Assembly (NCBI GenBank): GCA_021793595.1
Contig: JAJYSL010000002.1
Span: 50,187-83,884 of the forward strand
Source: Acidobacteriota bacterium
GTDB lineage: Bacteria > Acidobacteriota > Terriglobia > Terriglobales > Acidobacteriaceae
DNA length: 33,698 nt
Reading direction: 5' to 3'
Under the pieces are notes generated by a model. The model was not told the origin of the DNA. It was given only the letters and a program-made list of their open reading frames with translations, and searched no databases. The translations under genes were made by a program, and so were the position numbers. Positions within the stretch are counted from its first letter, which is position 1; the number at the start of each line of letters is the position of its first letter. Below, one piece after another: positions 1-7,948 of the stretch.

Positions 1-1
1 G

Positions 2-799
2 CCCCCCGTCGTGCGTGAACTGACCACCTTCGTCAAAGCTCTTCCCGGCCGTAGCCCGGCGTTCCTGCAGAGAATTGAAAAACTTCCGATCATGCGGGAT
101 ATCAACCTGACCGCCATCGAAGCCAAGCTGAAGCAGGACACGGCGCAGAATGCCGGAGTTTTTGTCTCCTCGATTAGCAACTGGGCCACCAGGTTTTTTG
201 AGATCATCACCGGCATCATCCTCACCATCTATTTTCTGGTTGAAGGCGAGCACGTCTACAAGTGGTTCCTGTCGCTTGTCCCTCTCTACCGCCGCGAACG
301 GCTCGATGAAACGCTTCAGCGCGCAGCAGAACGCATGGGTCGCTGGCTGCTGGGCCAACTGGCACTGATGCTGATCCTGGGCATCTGCAGCGGCATCGTG
401 TTCGGCGCCATTCATCTGCGGTATGCGTTCGCTCTCGCGGTGCTGATGGGCGCCTTCAACATCATCCCCGTTGTCGGCGCGCTCGTCTCCACCTCCGTCG
501 CTATGCTGGTCGCCGTCAGCGAATCCTGGGAAAAGTTTCTTGCCATCCTGATCTTTGAGCTGATCTATGCCCAGATCGAAAACGCCTACCTCACCCCCAG
601 AATTATGAAGTCGCGGGTCGACCTGGCCGGGACCGCCGTCTTCATCGCCTTGCTATTGGGCGTCAGCCTTGCCGGAGTCGTTGGAGCCCTTGTCGCTGTC
701 CCCACAGCCGTGCTGGTCGCCGTGCTGACTGACGAATATGTCATTCAGCCAACCAACTCCGTACCGGACGACACCGTTCCTGCCTCCGCGGACGAATAA
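2..799 (+). CDS. AI-2E family transporter (permease), 5'-truncated by window edge
   Basis: This is the C-terminal part of an AI-2E/PerM (UPF0118) family integral membrane protein. The reading frame is open to the left edge, so the true start lies outside the window. The visible part has a soluble stretch, then hydrophobic segments at roughly residues 60-80, 115-135, 138-160, 175-190 and 205-235 counted from the GTG at position 11. The segment with NIIPVVGAL is typical of the conserved core of this family. Members act as exporters or as ion/solute antiporters, and the autoinducer-2 role of the founder cannot be assumed here. The tail after the last membrane segment is short and acidic. The next gene is on the opposite strand, so this one ends its transcription unit. 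Confidence 0.88.
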   Translation, partial: PPVVRELTTFVKALPGRSPAFLQRIEKLPIMRDINLTAIEAKLKQDTAQNAGVFVSSISNWATRFFEIITGIILTIYFLVEGEHVYKWFLSLVPLYRRERLDETLQRAAERMGRWLLGQLALMLILGICSGIVFGAIHLRYAFALAVLMGAFNIIPVVGALVSTSVAMLVAVSESWEKFLAILIFELIYAQIENAYLTPRIMKSRVDLAGTAVFIALLLGVSLAGVVGALVAVPTAVLVAVLTDEYVIQPTNSVPDDTVPASADE

Positions 800-895
800 G
801 CGCCCTCGTGCTCTCGCCTGCTGGATGATTCACCTCTGTCGCGACTGCCCCCTGTGCCGCTCCTCTACAAGAAGCGTCCAAGCGCTATATTCCCC

Positions 896-2338
896 CTAAT
901 TTCCTCCGCCACTTCCGCCTTCGGGAGTTTCCGGAGCTTCCACCTGAGAAATCTCCGATCCGTACAACGCGAAGTTTCCGCCGCCGTCCTGCAGCAGATA
1001 TCCATGGATCTCGACGCTGGCACCCGCGGTCAATGCGGCAAACGAAGAAGCGCTCAAGCCGTTTCCGTAATCCGTGGCCTGATCGGTGGAGATTTGGAGC
1101 GAGGCCAGTCCGTCATACGTCGTCAAATACGAAGAACTGGCCAGGGTAAGGGCAAAGGTGAAGTTGGGGCTGCTGCCTTGGGGCGTAGCCACCAGCGTGC
1201 CCGGAATGCTCTCTGCCGCCAGCATCACTTGCTGCGCATTCAATGTGCCCGCGCTGCCTGCCGATCCAGTCACAACCACCGACTGGCCCGGAAAGATTTC
1301 GGCAGCCGTGAATGCGGTCGAAGCCACGCCAGCCTGCTGCGCATCTTCAGGAACCGCGTACGTCGTCGAAGAAGACAGAGCAACGTTCAGCGATGCGCTG
1401 CTCGATGCGATTCCAAAGGACTCCCGCGGCACCATGGTGAATGCCGTGGTCATGCCGGAATTGTTCTTTGTCACGCTGACGATAATGCCCTTGGCTCCAT
1501 CTTCCTGCCGACCGGAGGAATTCTCACCCGATTCGGGAGTAACCATCATCGCCAGCAAACTGCCATCGGTCTGAGTCTGACCCTGCACTTGCACAATCGA
1601 TCCTGTCTGGATTGAGCCTGCCGTCACGCCGTTGGGGAAGTGGGTAGAGCCGTTGATCGTGAAGGTAAACTGTTTGCCTGAATCCCCGGACTGCACCGTG
1701 ATGGACGAGGAACTCACGCTGATGACCGGCCCGCCAACCTCAACCTCCCGGTCTCCGCTATTCTCTGCGCTGACTTGCGCCCCCACCGTGTTGATGGCTG
1801 GAGTGAAGGTGACCGTACTGCCGGATACGCTGAAGGACTGGGCCAGGTTGAATGCGAGTTGCAACTGGACCTCGCCCTGGCCGCTTACGTTCAACGCGGG
1901 CGAAAGTGCGACCGTAACTGTTGGCTGGTTCAGGGTCGCTGTCGCCGTTGTCACCTGACCGCCGCTATTGATGTACGTGACCTGCGCCGACGACACCGTC
2001 ACGGTCGCGGAGTTGTAGGTGCCGGAAACGAGGTTGGTGATCTCAATGGGTTCCTGTACTGCCCCAAGACTGGAGAGTTCCACTGTCACCGGCTGCGTCA
2101 GCAGAGAAACGGCACTGCCACCGTTGGCCGCGCTCACGGAGACAGCCGAAATTGTCACCTTGACAGACAGAATATTGCCCAGTGGAGCATCGCTGACCGT
2201 AACCACCATGGGCGCCGCTCCAGCCATCGTGGAAACCGTGGGATTGGAGGAAGACGAACTGCATCCGAGCAGGGCGCACATCCCGACCATACCCAACGCG
2301 TTTAGCAAGCGCTTTTGCGATCTCTTCACGATTGGCAT
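896..2338 (-). CDS. DUF4382/DUF5666 surface lipoprotein
   Basis: A 480-residue predicted lipoprotein. The N-terminus has basic residues (MPIVKRSQKRLL), a hydrophobic core and a lipobox ending LLGC at residues 23-26, followed by a Ser-rich linker. Residues about 40-190 look like DUF4382: VTVSDAPLG near the start, then a beta-rich stretch with PVTVELSSL and an NLVSGTYNSATVTVSSA segment. The second half contains DUF5666-like beta repeats (SITVQSGDSGKQFTFTI, then GSIVQVQGQ) that look like small OB-type barrels. Such proteins are common in Acidobacteriota and their function is unknown. The C-terminus is a Gly-rich tail. The ATG at 2338 is preceded by GGAG about 8-11 bases upstream. It is transcribed away from ctaB, across a 411-base intergenic region. 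Confidence 0.85.
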   Translation of the reverse strand: MPIVKRSQKRLLNALGMVGMCALLGCSSSSSNPTVSTMAGAAPMVVTVSDAPLGNILSVKVTISAVSVSAANGGSAVSLLTQPVTVELSSLGAVQEPIEITNLVSGTYNSATVTVSSAQVTYINSGGQVTTATATLNQPTVTVALSPALNVSGQGEVQLQLAFNLAQSFSVSGSTVTFTPAINTVGAQVSAENSGDREVEVGGPVISVSSSSITVQSGDSGKQFTFTINGSTHFPNGVTAGSIQTGSIVQVQGQTQTDGSLLAMMVTPESGENSSGRQEDGAKGIIVSVTKNNSGMTTAFTMVPRESFGIASSSASLNVALSSSTTYAVPEDAQQAGVASTAFTAAEIFPGQSVVVTGSAGSAGTLNAQQVMLAAESIPGTLVATPQGSSPNFTFALTLASSSYLTTYDGLASLQISTDQATDYGNGLSASSFAALTAGASVEIHGYLLQDGGGNFALYGSEISQVEAPETPEGGSGGGN

Positions 2339-2749
2339 ATCAAGCTCTCCAGATTTCCCTGAAGGAAATACAGGGTGGGGTTATGTCTTAACTTGCTAAG
2401 AATAGCGCCCCAGGGGGCTTTTGGGAGCTAGACGCATCGGATCAATGGGTTACGAAGGTGCTGTCAAAGGTCATGTACACCTGCCGAAGGCACCCATACA
2501 TCGAAAAAGCAGGTCCGTCAATGGCCGAGAGAGATCGCCACACGCATCGCACCGCCCGCCCCCACTCACGGATACACCTGCAGGAGACTCCAATATGGCC
2601 AGCCGTGTTGGTTTGATATCCTGAGGTGTGCCTAGATTTAGTTTCTCCCGAAAACTCCTGCCAACCAGACGAATTCAACTGGCTTTTCCGCAGCGGAAGG
2701 CACTTCCGGTCGGCACTCCTCACATGTGTGTCGTATCCAATGAGGGGCT
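2339..2749. other. 411-base divergent intergenic region between the DUF4382 gene and ctaB
   Basis: No convincing gene lies here: the short frames present have no ribosome-binding site and no recognisable protein. It must hold the outward promoters of the DUF4382 lipoprotein (left) and the ctaB operon (right), but I cannot pin either with confidence. Visible structures are CTTA-ACTTGC-TAAG at 2387-2400, about 50 bases before the lipoprotein start, and a short palindrome TTCCGC-A-GCGGAA at 2686-2698, about 50 bases before ctaB. A GAGGGG Shine-Dalgarno sequence sits just before the ctaB ATG. Confidence 0.6.
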
Positions 2750-3799
2750 ATGAGAACGTCTGTTAGCTCGGTGCAATCCAGCCTCGCCCGCGAAACGGCT
2801 CCGGCCGCTGTGATTCATGCGGTGACCGCCGAATCTGAGAGCGTGGCCGCGTTTCCTGTTGCCTCCATCCTTGCGGAGCCCCGTACTGCCGCCACCCACC
2901 ACACCTGGAAGACATTTACCGCGGACACCATTGCTACCTTCAAGCTGCGTGTGACCGCGCTGGTGGTCATGACCGCGTGGGCCGGCTATTACCTCGGCGC
3001 AGCCCGATCCGGCATCAGCTCCTTTAACCCGACGCTGCTCGACACCTTGATTGGAATCGCGCTTGTATCTTGTGGCGCCAGCGCCTTGAACCAGGCAGAA
3101 GAACGGCGCACCGATGCCCTGATGATTCGAACCGCCAAGCGTCCCCTCGCCGCCGGCAGGCTCAGCCTGGGCTATGGCATCTTTATCGGGATGCTGGCCA
3201 TCATCGCCGGTTCGCTGTGGCTGGTGGCTCGCACCAATCTCATCACCGGCACGCTCACCTTGCTCACCGCCGTCACCTATGTCGGCATTTACACCCCGCT
3301 CAAGCGCTTCACCTCCATGGCCACTTTTGTCGGCGCGTTTCCCGGCGCCATGCCGCCGCTGATTGGTTGGACTGCGGCCCGCGGCACCATCGAATGGCCC
3401 GCCGTCGCCCTGTTTGCCATTCTTTTTGTTTGGCAGTTTCCCCACTTCATGTCGATCGCCTGGCTTTACCGCGAGGACTACGGCCGTGCCGGCATCCGCA
3501 TGCTGCCCGTGGTCCAGCCCGATGGATGGTCGACCGCTGCCGAGGCCCTGGTCTATGCCATCCTGATGATTCCTGTCAGCCTGGCGCCGTATTACCTGCA
3601 CATGGCCGGGCGAACCTATTGGGTGTGCGCCTTGTTGCTAGGCCTGCTGTATCTGGCCTACACCATCCGCTTTACGCGAATTACGAAATCTTCCGCCAGC
3701 CAGTCCCGTCTCTACGCGCGTGCCTTGCTGAAGGTCAGTGTGAGCTATTTGCCGCTGCTGCTGGCCATGCTGATGCTGAACGCCACCAGGAGGAATTAA
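2750..3799 (+). CDS. ctaB: Heme o synthase (protoheme IX farnesyltransferase)
   Basis: A UbiA-superfamily prenyltransferase, 349 residues. It transfers farnesyl from farnesyl diphosphate to the 2-vinyl group of protoheme, giving heme o for heme-copper oxidases. The first aspartate-rich region is seen at residues 114-128 (NQAEERRTDALMIRT, followed by KRPL), matching the CtaB/CyoE pattern. YTPLKR lies at 181-186, and the second motif region is around VWQFPHFMSIAWLYREDY at 227-244. Multiple hydrophobic helices follow. The first 60 or so residues are a non-conserved, Ala-rich cytoplasmic extension. The ATG at 2750 has a good GAGGGG ribosome-binding site a few bases upstream. It ends 5 bases before the ABC ATPase gene, so the genes are almost certainly one operon. 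Confidence 0.95.
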   Translation: MRTSVSSVQSSLARETAPAAVIHAVTAESESVAAFPVASILAEPRTAATHHTWKTFTADTIATFKLRVTALVVMTAWAGYYLGAARSGISSFNPTLLDTLIGIALVSCGASALNQAEERRTDALMIRTAKRPLAAGRLSLGYGIFIGMLAIIAGSLWLVARTNLITGTLTLLTAVTYVGIYTPLKRFTSMATFVGAFPGAMPPLIGWTAARGTIEWPAVALFAILFVWQFPHFMSIAWLYREDYGRAGIRMLPVVQPDGWSTAAEALVYAILMIPVSLAPYYLHMAGRTYWVCALLLGLLYLAYTIRFTRITKSSASQSRLYARALLKVSVSYLPLLLAMLMLNATRRN

Positions 3800-3804
3800 A
3801 GTCC

Positions 3805-4821
3805 ATGGCAACCATGCAACAGATCGACCGCTCGCAAGCGACGCCGCAAAGCACGTCGGCCCGCCAGTTCGCCCCGTATGCACCGATTGAGCTGGATCAT
3901 CTATCGCATGACTACGGTACGCGACTGGCGCTCGATGGCCTCACCTTCGACGTCCGCCCTGCGGAGATCTTCGGCCTGCTCGGCCCCAACGGCAGCGGCA
4001 AAACGACACTGTTCCGCATCCTTTCCACGCTCATGGTTCCCACCGCCGGCCACGCCCGCCTGGCCGGCTTTGACGTCTCCACCGAACCAAATCGCGTGCG
4101 CCTGCAAACCGGGATTGTCTTTCAAGCCACCAGTCTCGATGTAAAACTCACCGTCGGCGAGAACCTGATGCATCAAGGCCATCTCTATGGTCTTAGCGGA
4201 TCTCACCTGAAAGCGCGCTCGAAAGAAGTCCTCGACCGCGTCGGCCTCACCGATCGCAGAAATGATTTGGTCGAAACCCTTTCCGGGGGCCAGAAGCGTC
4301 GTGTCGAACTCGCCAAGGGCCTGATTCATTCGCCCTCCGTGCTCCTGCTCGACGAGCCCACCACTGGACTCGATCCCGGCGCCCGCATCGATCTTTGGAA
4401 CTACCTGCGCATCCTGCGCGATGAGCAGGGTGTGACCGTCCTCGTGACCACCCATCTCATGGAAGAAGCCGAACATTGCGATCGTCTCGCCATCCTCAGC
4501 GAAGGCAAACTGGTGGCGCTCGGCAGCCCCGCGGAACTGAAAGCCGAAATCGGCGGCGACATCGTCCAGTTTGAAACCGCTTCCGGCGACGCTGCCACTA
4601 CCCTGGGAGCGCGCATTTCGGATCGTTTTGGCGTCGTCCCCGTCGTGGTCGACAATGCCGTCCGCGTCGAACGCGAGCAAGGGCACCGCTTCCTCACCGA
4701 GGTAGTCGAGGCCTTCCCCGGCGAAATCGTTTCTGTTTCCGTTTCGAAACCCAGTCTAGAAGACGTCTTTATTCAACACACCGGCCACCGCTTCTGGCTC
4801 GACCAGGGCGAGGAGAAATAG
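3805..4821 (+). CDS. ABC exporter ATP-binding protein (DrrA/CcmA-like)
   Basis: The 338-residue ATPase subunit of an ABC-2 type exporter. Walker A (GPNGSGKTT) is at residues 60-68, the signature LSGGQ at 159-163, Walker B (VLLLDEP) at 179-185 and the H-loop histidine in VTTHLMEEAEH near 217. After the nucleotide-binding domain comes the roughly 100-residue C-terminal region typical of the daunorubicin-resistance/CcmA-type ATPases. The start chosen is ATG 3805, because CAGGAGGA lies at 3787-3794 inside the end of ctaB with proper spacing; the frame is open much further upstream, but only as an overlap with ctaB. Its permease begins 2 bases after its stop. The substrate is unknown. The ctaB context suggests a role in heme or cytochrome oxidase biogenesis, which is inference. 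Confidence 0.93.
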   Translation: MATMQQIDRSQATPQSTSARQFAPYAPIELDHLSHDYGTRLALDGLTFDVRPAEIFGLLGPNGSGKTTLFRILSTLMVPTAGHARLAGFDVSTEPNRVRLQTGIVFQATSLDVKLTVGENLMHQGHLYGLSGSHLKARSKEVLDRVGLTDRRNDLVETLSGGQKRRVELAKGLIHSPSVLLLDEPTTGLDPGARIDLWNYLRILRDEQGVTVLVTTHLMEEAEHCDRLAILSEGKLVALGSPAELKAEIGGDIVQFETASGDAATTLGARISDRFGVVPVVVDNAVRVEREQGHRFLTEVVEAFPGEIVSVSVSKPSLEDVFIQHTGHRFWLDQGEEK

Positions 4822-4823
4822 GA

Positions 4824-5684
4824 ATGGCAACCACGACTGCATCGAATCCCGCTTCCATCGGCCTCACTCGACCGAAGACCTCTCTCTCTTCCAGTCTGTG
4901 GATTCCCGCCTACTCCCTGTGGCGGCGAGAACTGGTCCGCTTCTATCGCCAAAAAGCCCGCGTCGTCGGCGTCATTGCTTCGCCGCTGCTGTTCTGGCTG
5001 GTACTGGGCTCGGGATTTTCGAAGACCTTTCAAAGCCACGGTGCCGGTTCCGCCGTCGCCCCCGACACCTCACATTATCTGAGCTATTTCTTTCCCGGCG
5101 CCATCATCATGATCGTGCTCTTCACCGCCATCTTCAGCATGATGTCGTTGATTCAGGATCGCAACGAAGGTTTTCTGCTCTCCGTTCTGGCTTCGCCCGT
5201 CAGTCGATCCGCGATCGTTCTCGGCAAAGTTCTCGGCGGAGCCACACTGGCAGCGATTCAAGGATGGATCTTCCTCGTCTTCTGCCCGCTCGCCGGCGTA
5301 CACGCCTCAGCGGTCGGCATCCTGTATGCCATGTTCGCCATTGTGCTCACGTCGTTCTCGCTCACCGCGCTCGGCTTCGTCATCGCCTGGCCCATGGACT
5401 CCACCCAGGCCTTCCACGCCATCATCAACCTGGTTCTGATTCCATTGTGGCTAGGATCGGGCGCGCTGTTTCCCGTCAGCGGAGCCTCTGGCTGGTTGCG
5501 ATTCCTGATGCTGCTGAATCCGCTAACCTACGGTGTCGATATGCTGCGCAACGGCCTATTCCCCGCCGAGTTCACAACCTTTTCGCCCGAGTTTAACTTG
5601 ATTGTCACCGTGGTCTTCTGCGCCGTGGTCTTCGCCGGCTCCTGGGCCGTTGTCAACCGCCGCACCAACAAGCCTGCGGCATAG
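4824..5684 (+). CDS. ABC-2 type exporter permease
   Basis: The 286-residue membrane subunit paired with the preceding ATPase; only 2 bases separate them, and the GGAG inside the upstream gene end serves as ribosome-binding site. After about 45 hydrophilic residues come six hydrophobic segments, around residues 50-65, 92-115, 135-160, 170-195, 205-225 and 255-275. The central part carries the ABC-2 family pattern: a FFPGAIIMIVLF helix, then IQDRNEGFLLSVLASPVSR in the cytoplasmic coupling region, then LNPLTYGVDMLRNGLF before the last helix. It closes the compact ctaB-ABC group; 128 bases follow before the next gene. Confidence 0.92.
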   Translation: MATTTASNPASIGLTRPKTSLSSSLWIPAYSLWRRELVRFYRQKARVVGVIASPLLFWLVLGSGFSKTFQSHGAGSAVAPDTSHYLSYFFPGAIIMIVLFTAIFSMMSLIQDRNEGFLLSVLASPVSRSAIVLGKVLGGATLAAIQGWIFLVFCPLAGVHASAVGILYAMFAIVLTSFSLTALGFVIAWPMDSTQAFHAIINLVLIPLWLGSGALFPVSGASGWLRFLMLLNPLTYGVDMLRNGLFPAEFTTFSPEFNLIVTVVFCAVVFAGSWAVVNRRTNKPAA

Positions 5685-5694
5685 AGCAAATCGC

Positions 5695-5741
5695 GGGCGC
5701 CCCATTCAAGGCGCTTTTGGCTTGAGTGGAATTGAAAAATT
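5695..5741 (+). repeat. Short intergenic repeat, copy A (GGGYGCCCC family)
   Basis: An imperfect copy of the element also seen at 10527-10572. It starts GGGCGCCCC, then has TCAAG (5706-5710) and CTTGA (5721-5725) arms around GGC-CTTTTGG, followed by a GTGGAATTGAAAAATTC-like tail. By eye the two copies agree at roughly three quarters of positions over about 45 bases, including the shared TTTGGCTTG and ATTGAAA blocks. Both lie downstream of plus-strand genes. It could act as a terminator or mRNA stabiliser, but no function is shown by the sequence. Confidence 0.6.
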
Positions 5742-5812
5742 CGTTCATCCGGGGGGCCTCATGTTTCGTCCGCCGCGGCGGATGAGACGTGGGCTGGCCG
5801 CAACGAAATTGA

Positions 5813-6361
5813 ATGCAGACACCGACTCCCAACCCGCACCTCAGCACACGAGTTCCCATCGCCGGAATTGTGCTGCTCAGTGCCGCCGCGGTCAGCCTGC
5901 TCTTCTGGTTGATTTACGTCCATCACGCGCCGCCGCAATATGCCCGGAGCCTGATGTTCCTGCCCGCGCTGAATGCCGTGCTGAACAGCCTCTGCGTCAT
6001 CGCACTGCTGGCCGGCTTCTACTTCATTCGACATCGCCAGATCGCCCGCCATCGCGCCTCCATGATGACGGCCTTCGCCTTCTCGGTACTGTTTCTCGTC
6101 AGCTACGTCACCAACCACGCACTACACGGCGATATGATTTTTCCCGGCCACGGCGCCGTCCGCACCGTATACCTGGCCATTCTCATCAGCCACATCCTTC
6201 TCTCGGTCGTGGTCCTGCCGCTCATCCTGATTACATTTTTCTTCTCGTTGAGCGGTCGATTTCCTCAACACAAACGCATTGCGCGCTACACCTTTCCCAT
6301 CTGGCTCTACGTCTCCGTCACCGGCGTAGTGGTGTACGCGATGCTCGCGGCCTGGCGTTGA
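5813..6361 (+). CDS. DUF420 membrane protein (CtaM/YozB-like)
   Basis: A 182-residue membrane protein of the DUF420 family. Hydrophobic segments lie near residues 15-36, 45-66, 83-102, 120-145 and 158-180. Conserved-looking polar positions are retained in and next to the helices: LPALNAVLNSL, the RHRQIARHR basic stretch, NHALHGD, and SHILLSV. In Firmicutes the DUF420 protein CtaM is needed for an active heme-aa3 type cytochrome oxidase, which fits its position just after heme o synthase. The ATG at 5813 gives a natural short N-terminus before the first helix. It is followed after 17 bases by another small membrane protein. A copper- or heme-delivery role here is inference. Confidence 0.85.
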   Translation: MQTPTPNPHLSTRVPIAGIVLLSAAAVSLLFWLIYVHHAPPQYARSLMFLPALNAVLNSLCVIALLAGFYFIRHRQIARHRASMMTAFAFSVLFLVSYVTNHALHGDMIFPGHGAVRTVYLAILISHILLSVVVLPLILITFFFSLSGRFPQHKRIARYTFPIWLYVSVTGVVVYAMLAAWR

Positions 6362-6378
6362 GCACATTGGGGACCCAC

Positions 6379-6684
6379 ATGCCCGCGACCGATCCAGCGC
6401 CGCTGAAGATGCCCTCCCGGCTGCCGGGCGACGGCGCCCCCAGGCCCGACGATGGCACCCGAGCCCTGCTCAAAGCCGGCTTCTGGATTATGCTTTTCAG
6501 TCTGCTCTCGCTGCTCCTCACCGAGACTGTCTTCGGCGGCATCGGCATCTACGGCGCCCGCTCCAATGGCGGCTGGCTGTTCTTGATGTTCGCCTTGATG
6601 GGCGTACCCTTCAGCTTGATGCTGCTCGTCCTCGGCGGCGCGAAATGGCTGCGCAATCGCCGGCTCAATCGCGGCAAAACCTAG
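6379..6684 (+). CDS. Small two-helix membrane protein, unknown function
   Basis: A 101-residue protein I do not recognise. The N-terminal 30 residues are polar and Pro/Asp-rich, then two hydrophobic helices follow (about residues 32-52 and 62-85), ending in a basic tail (KWLRNRRLNRGK) that should lie in the cytoplasm. It starts at ATG 6379, 17 bases after the DUF420 gene, and is therefore probably co-transcribed with it. The frame is open upstream, but there it only overlaps the DUF420 and ABC permease genes. Given the neighbours it may be an accessory factor of the cytochrome oxidase/heme o block; this is guilt by association only. Confidence 0.65.
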   Translation: MPATDPAPLKMPSRLPGDGAPRPDDGTRALLKAGFWIMLFSLLSLLLTETVFGGIGIYGARSNGGWLFLMFALMGVPFSLMLLVLGGAKWLRNRRLNRGKT

Positions 6685-6756
6685 CAGAAATGCAGTTCTC
6701 CCACGGCTCTGGTATTGTTATCCGAAAACAGGTTTCAGAAAGAAAGCAGGTCGAAC

Positions 6757-7215
6757 ATGGCAAAAAGCGTCAATAAAGTAATTCTTCTCGGCAACGTAGG
6801 CAAAGATCCAGAGATCAAGGCCACCGCCAGCGGCACCGTCGTCGCGACATTTTCCATCGCCACCAGCGAACGCTTCAAAGACAAGACCGGCAACTGGCAG
6901 GACCGCACCGAGTGGCACAATCTGGTCGCCTATCAGCGCACTGCGGAAATCATTCGTGACTACGTGAAGAAGGGCAGCAAGCTCTACGTGGAAGGCCGTC
7001 TGCAGACCTCATCGTGGGACGACAAAACCACCGGCCAGAAAAAATATAAGACCGAAATCATCGTCAACGATTTGTCGCTGCTCTCCGGCCGCGGCGAAGG
7101 CGGCGAAACCAGCGGCGGCTACAGCAAGTCCAACACCGCCTCATTCGATCAGCGCAGTCCCGCCGAAGATTATTCCCAATCCACCGAAATCACCGACGAC
7201 GACATCCCCTTCTGA
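6757..7215 (+). CDS. ssb: Single-stranded DNA-binding protein
   Basis: A 152-residue SSB with the normal bacterial layout. The N-terminal OB fold covers residues 1-110 (MAKSVNKVILLGNVGKDPE, then TEWHNLVAY and YVEGRLQTSSW). A Gly/Ser-rich flexible linker follows, then the acidic protein-interaction tip DDDIPF at the extreme C-terminus. It coats single-stranded DNA as a tetramer and recruits replication and repair proteins through the tip. The start is ATG 6757: the family N-terminus begins there, and AAAGCAGG lies upstream; the frame extends 14 codons further but that extension is not SSB-like. A hairpin with a T-rich tail follows the gene. Confidence 0.96.
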   Translation: MAKSVNKVILLGNVGKDPEIKATASGTVVATFSIATSERFKDKTGNWQDRTEWHNLVAYQRTAEIIRDYVKKGSKLYVEGRLQTSSWDDKTTGQKKYKTEIIVNDLSLLSGRGEGGETSGGYSKSNTASFDQRSPAEDYSQSTEITDDDIPF

Positions 7216-7235
7216 TTCGTCGACCACATCATTCG

Positions 7236-7290
7236 GGCACCCGTGTCCCATTGCTCCTGCAATCTCTGGGTGCCTAGATTTCTTTTTCTA
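7236..7290 (+). terminator. Probable ssb terminator hairpin
   Basis: Just after the ssb stop, GGCACCC (7236-7242) pairs with GGGTGCC (7268-7274). An inner small hairpin ATTGC-TCCT-GCAAT lies between them. A T-rich run (TTTCTTTTTCT) follows within about 6 bases. This layout fits an intrinsic terminator, though the stem is interrupted and longer than the textbook form. Confidence 0.5.
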
Positions 7291-7483
7291 GAATTGGAAT
7301 GCCCCTGCGTTCCGCCGCGCGAACATGCGATTCTCGGCAAACCTCGCCGGTGTGCTGGCCAAGTCTAGTCGAGTGTCTCATTGACTGAATGCCTTCGATA
7401 TCTGTACTTTGTCCCTACCTCCTCCCGGTGATTCTTCGCCTTGCCGAGTATCCGTTGAACACACATAGCTTCAAGGGAGATGT

Positions 7484-7948
7484 ATGAGACGACTAAGCTG
7501 TTGGTTTCTTCTTGCCGGCCTGTTCGTGTCCAGCTTCTGTCATGCCCAGACCAAATCTCCGGCAACAGACCAAATCCTTCGCCTTCTTAGCGAACAAATG
7601 CTTGCCGCCAACGCTCATGACACGGATCGTTTCCTCGCTACTTATCTTCACAGTCCGGAGCTTGTCTTCATCGCAAACGGCAAAATCTTTCGAGGCTGGG
7701 ACAGTGTGCGCGATCAACAACTCCAATGGTGGAAAAACGGTACTTCTGACGTTATCTACGCCCAGCAAACGACTCCCGAAATCACAATCCTTGATCCGAC
7801 AACCGCCCTTGTCACTGAACAAATGACAAGCCACCGCACCGGGTCGGACGGGAAACCCAGCAACGGTGCATTCATTATCACCACCATCTGGCGGAAACTG
7901 CCCGTTGGTTGGCGCGTCACGTATGGCCACGAGTCCTGGGCCCGATGA
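7484..7948 (+). CDS. Secreted NTF2-like (DUF4440/SnoaL) protein
   Basis: A 154-residue protein with a Sec signal peptide (MRRLSCWFLLAGLFVSSFCHA, cleavage probably after HA-Q at about residue 21). The mature part resembles DUF4440/SnoaL-like folds. It opens with a helix ILRLLSEQMLAANAHDTDRFLATY, then strands such as ELVFIANGKIFRGWDSV, TTALVTEQMT and WRVTYGHESWA at the end. This cone-shaped fold binds small molecules or catalyses simple isomerisation and hydrolysis in other proteins; no substrate can be read here. AAGGGAG lies 6-7 bases before the ATG. It stands alone, with 268 bases upstream and 242 downstream before the next gene. Confidence 0.8.
   Translation: MRRLSCWFLLAGLFVSSFCHAQTKSPATDQILRLLSEQMLAANAHDTDRFLATYLHSPELVFIANGKIFRGWDSVRDQQLQWWKNGTSDVIYAQQTTPEITILDPTTALVTEQMTSHRTGSDGKPSNGAFIITTIWRKLPVGWRVTYGHESWAR

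Noticed and set aside
2628..2639. 12-base match GTGCCTAGATTT with 7271-7282
   Set aside because: A pair of identical 12-mers is expected many times by chance in 34 kb; the flanks do not align.
2442..2723. 93-codon frame on the minus strand in the ctaB upstream region
   Set aside because: No ribosome-binding site and no recognisable family; its composition looks like random translation of non-coding DNA.
2720..3601. 293-codon minus-strand frame opposite ctaB
   Set aside because: Gly/Asp/His-rich shadow of a confidently identified membrane enzyme gene.
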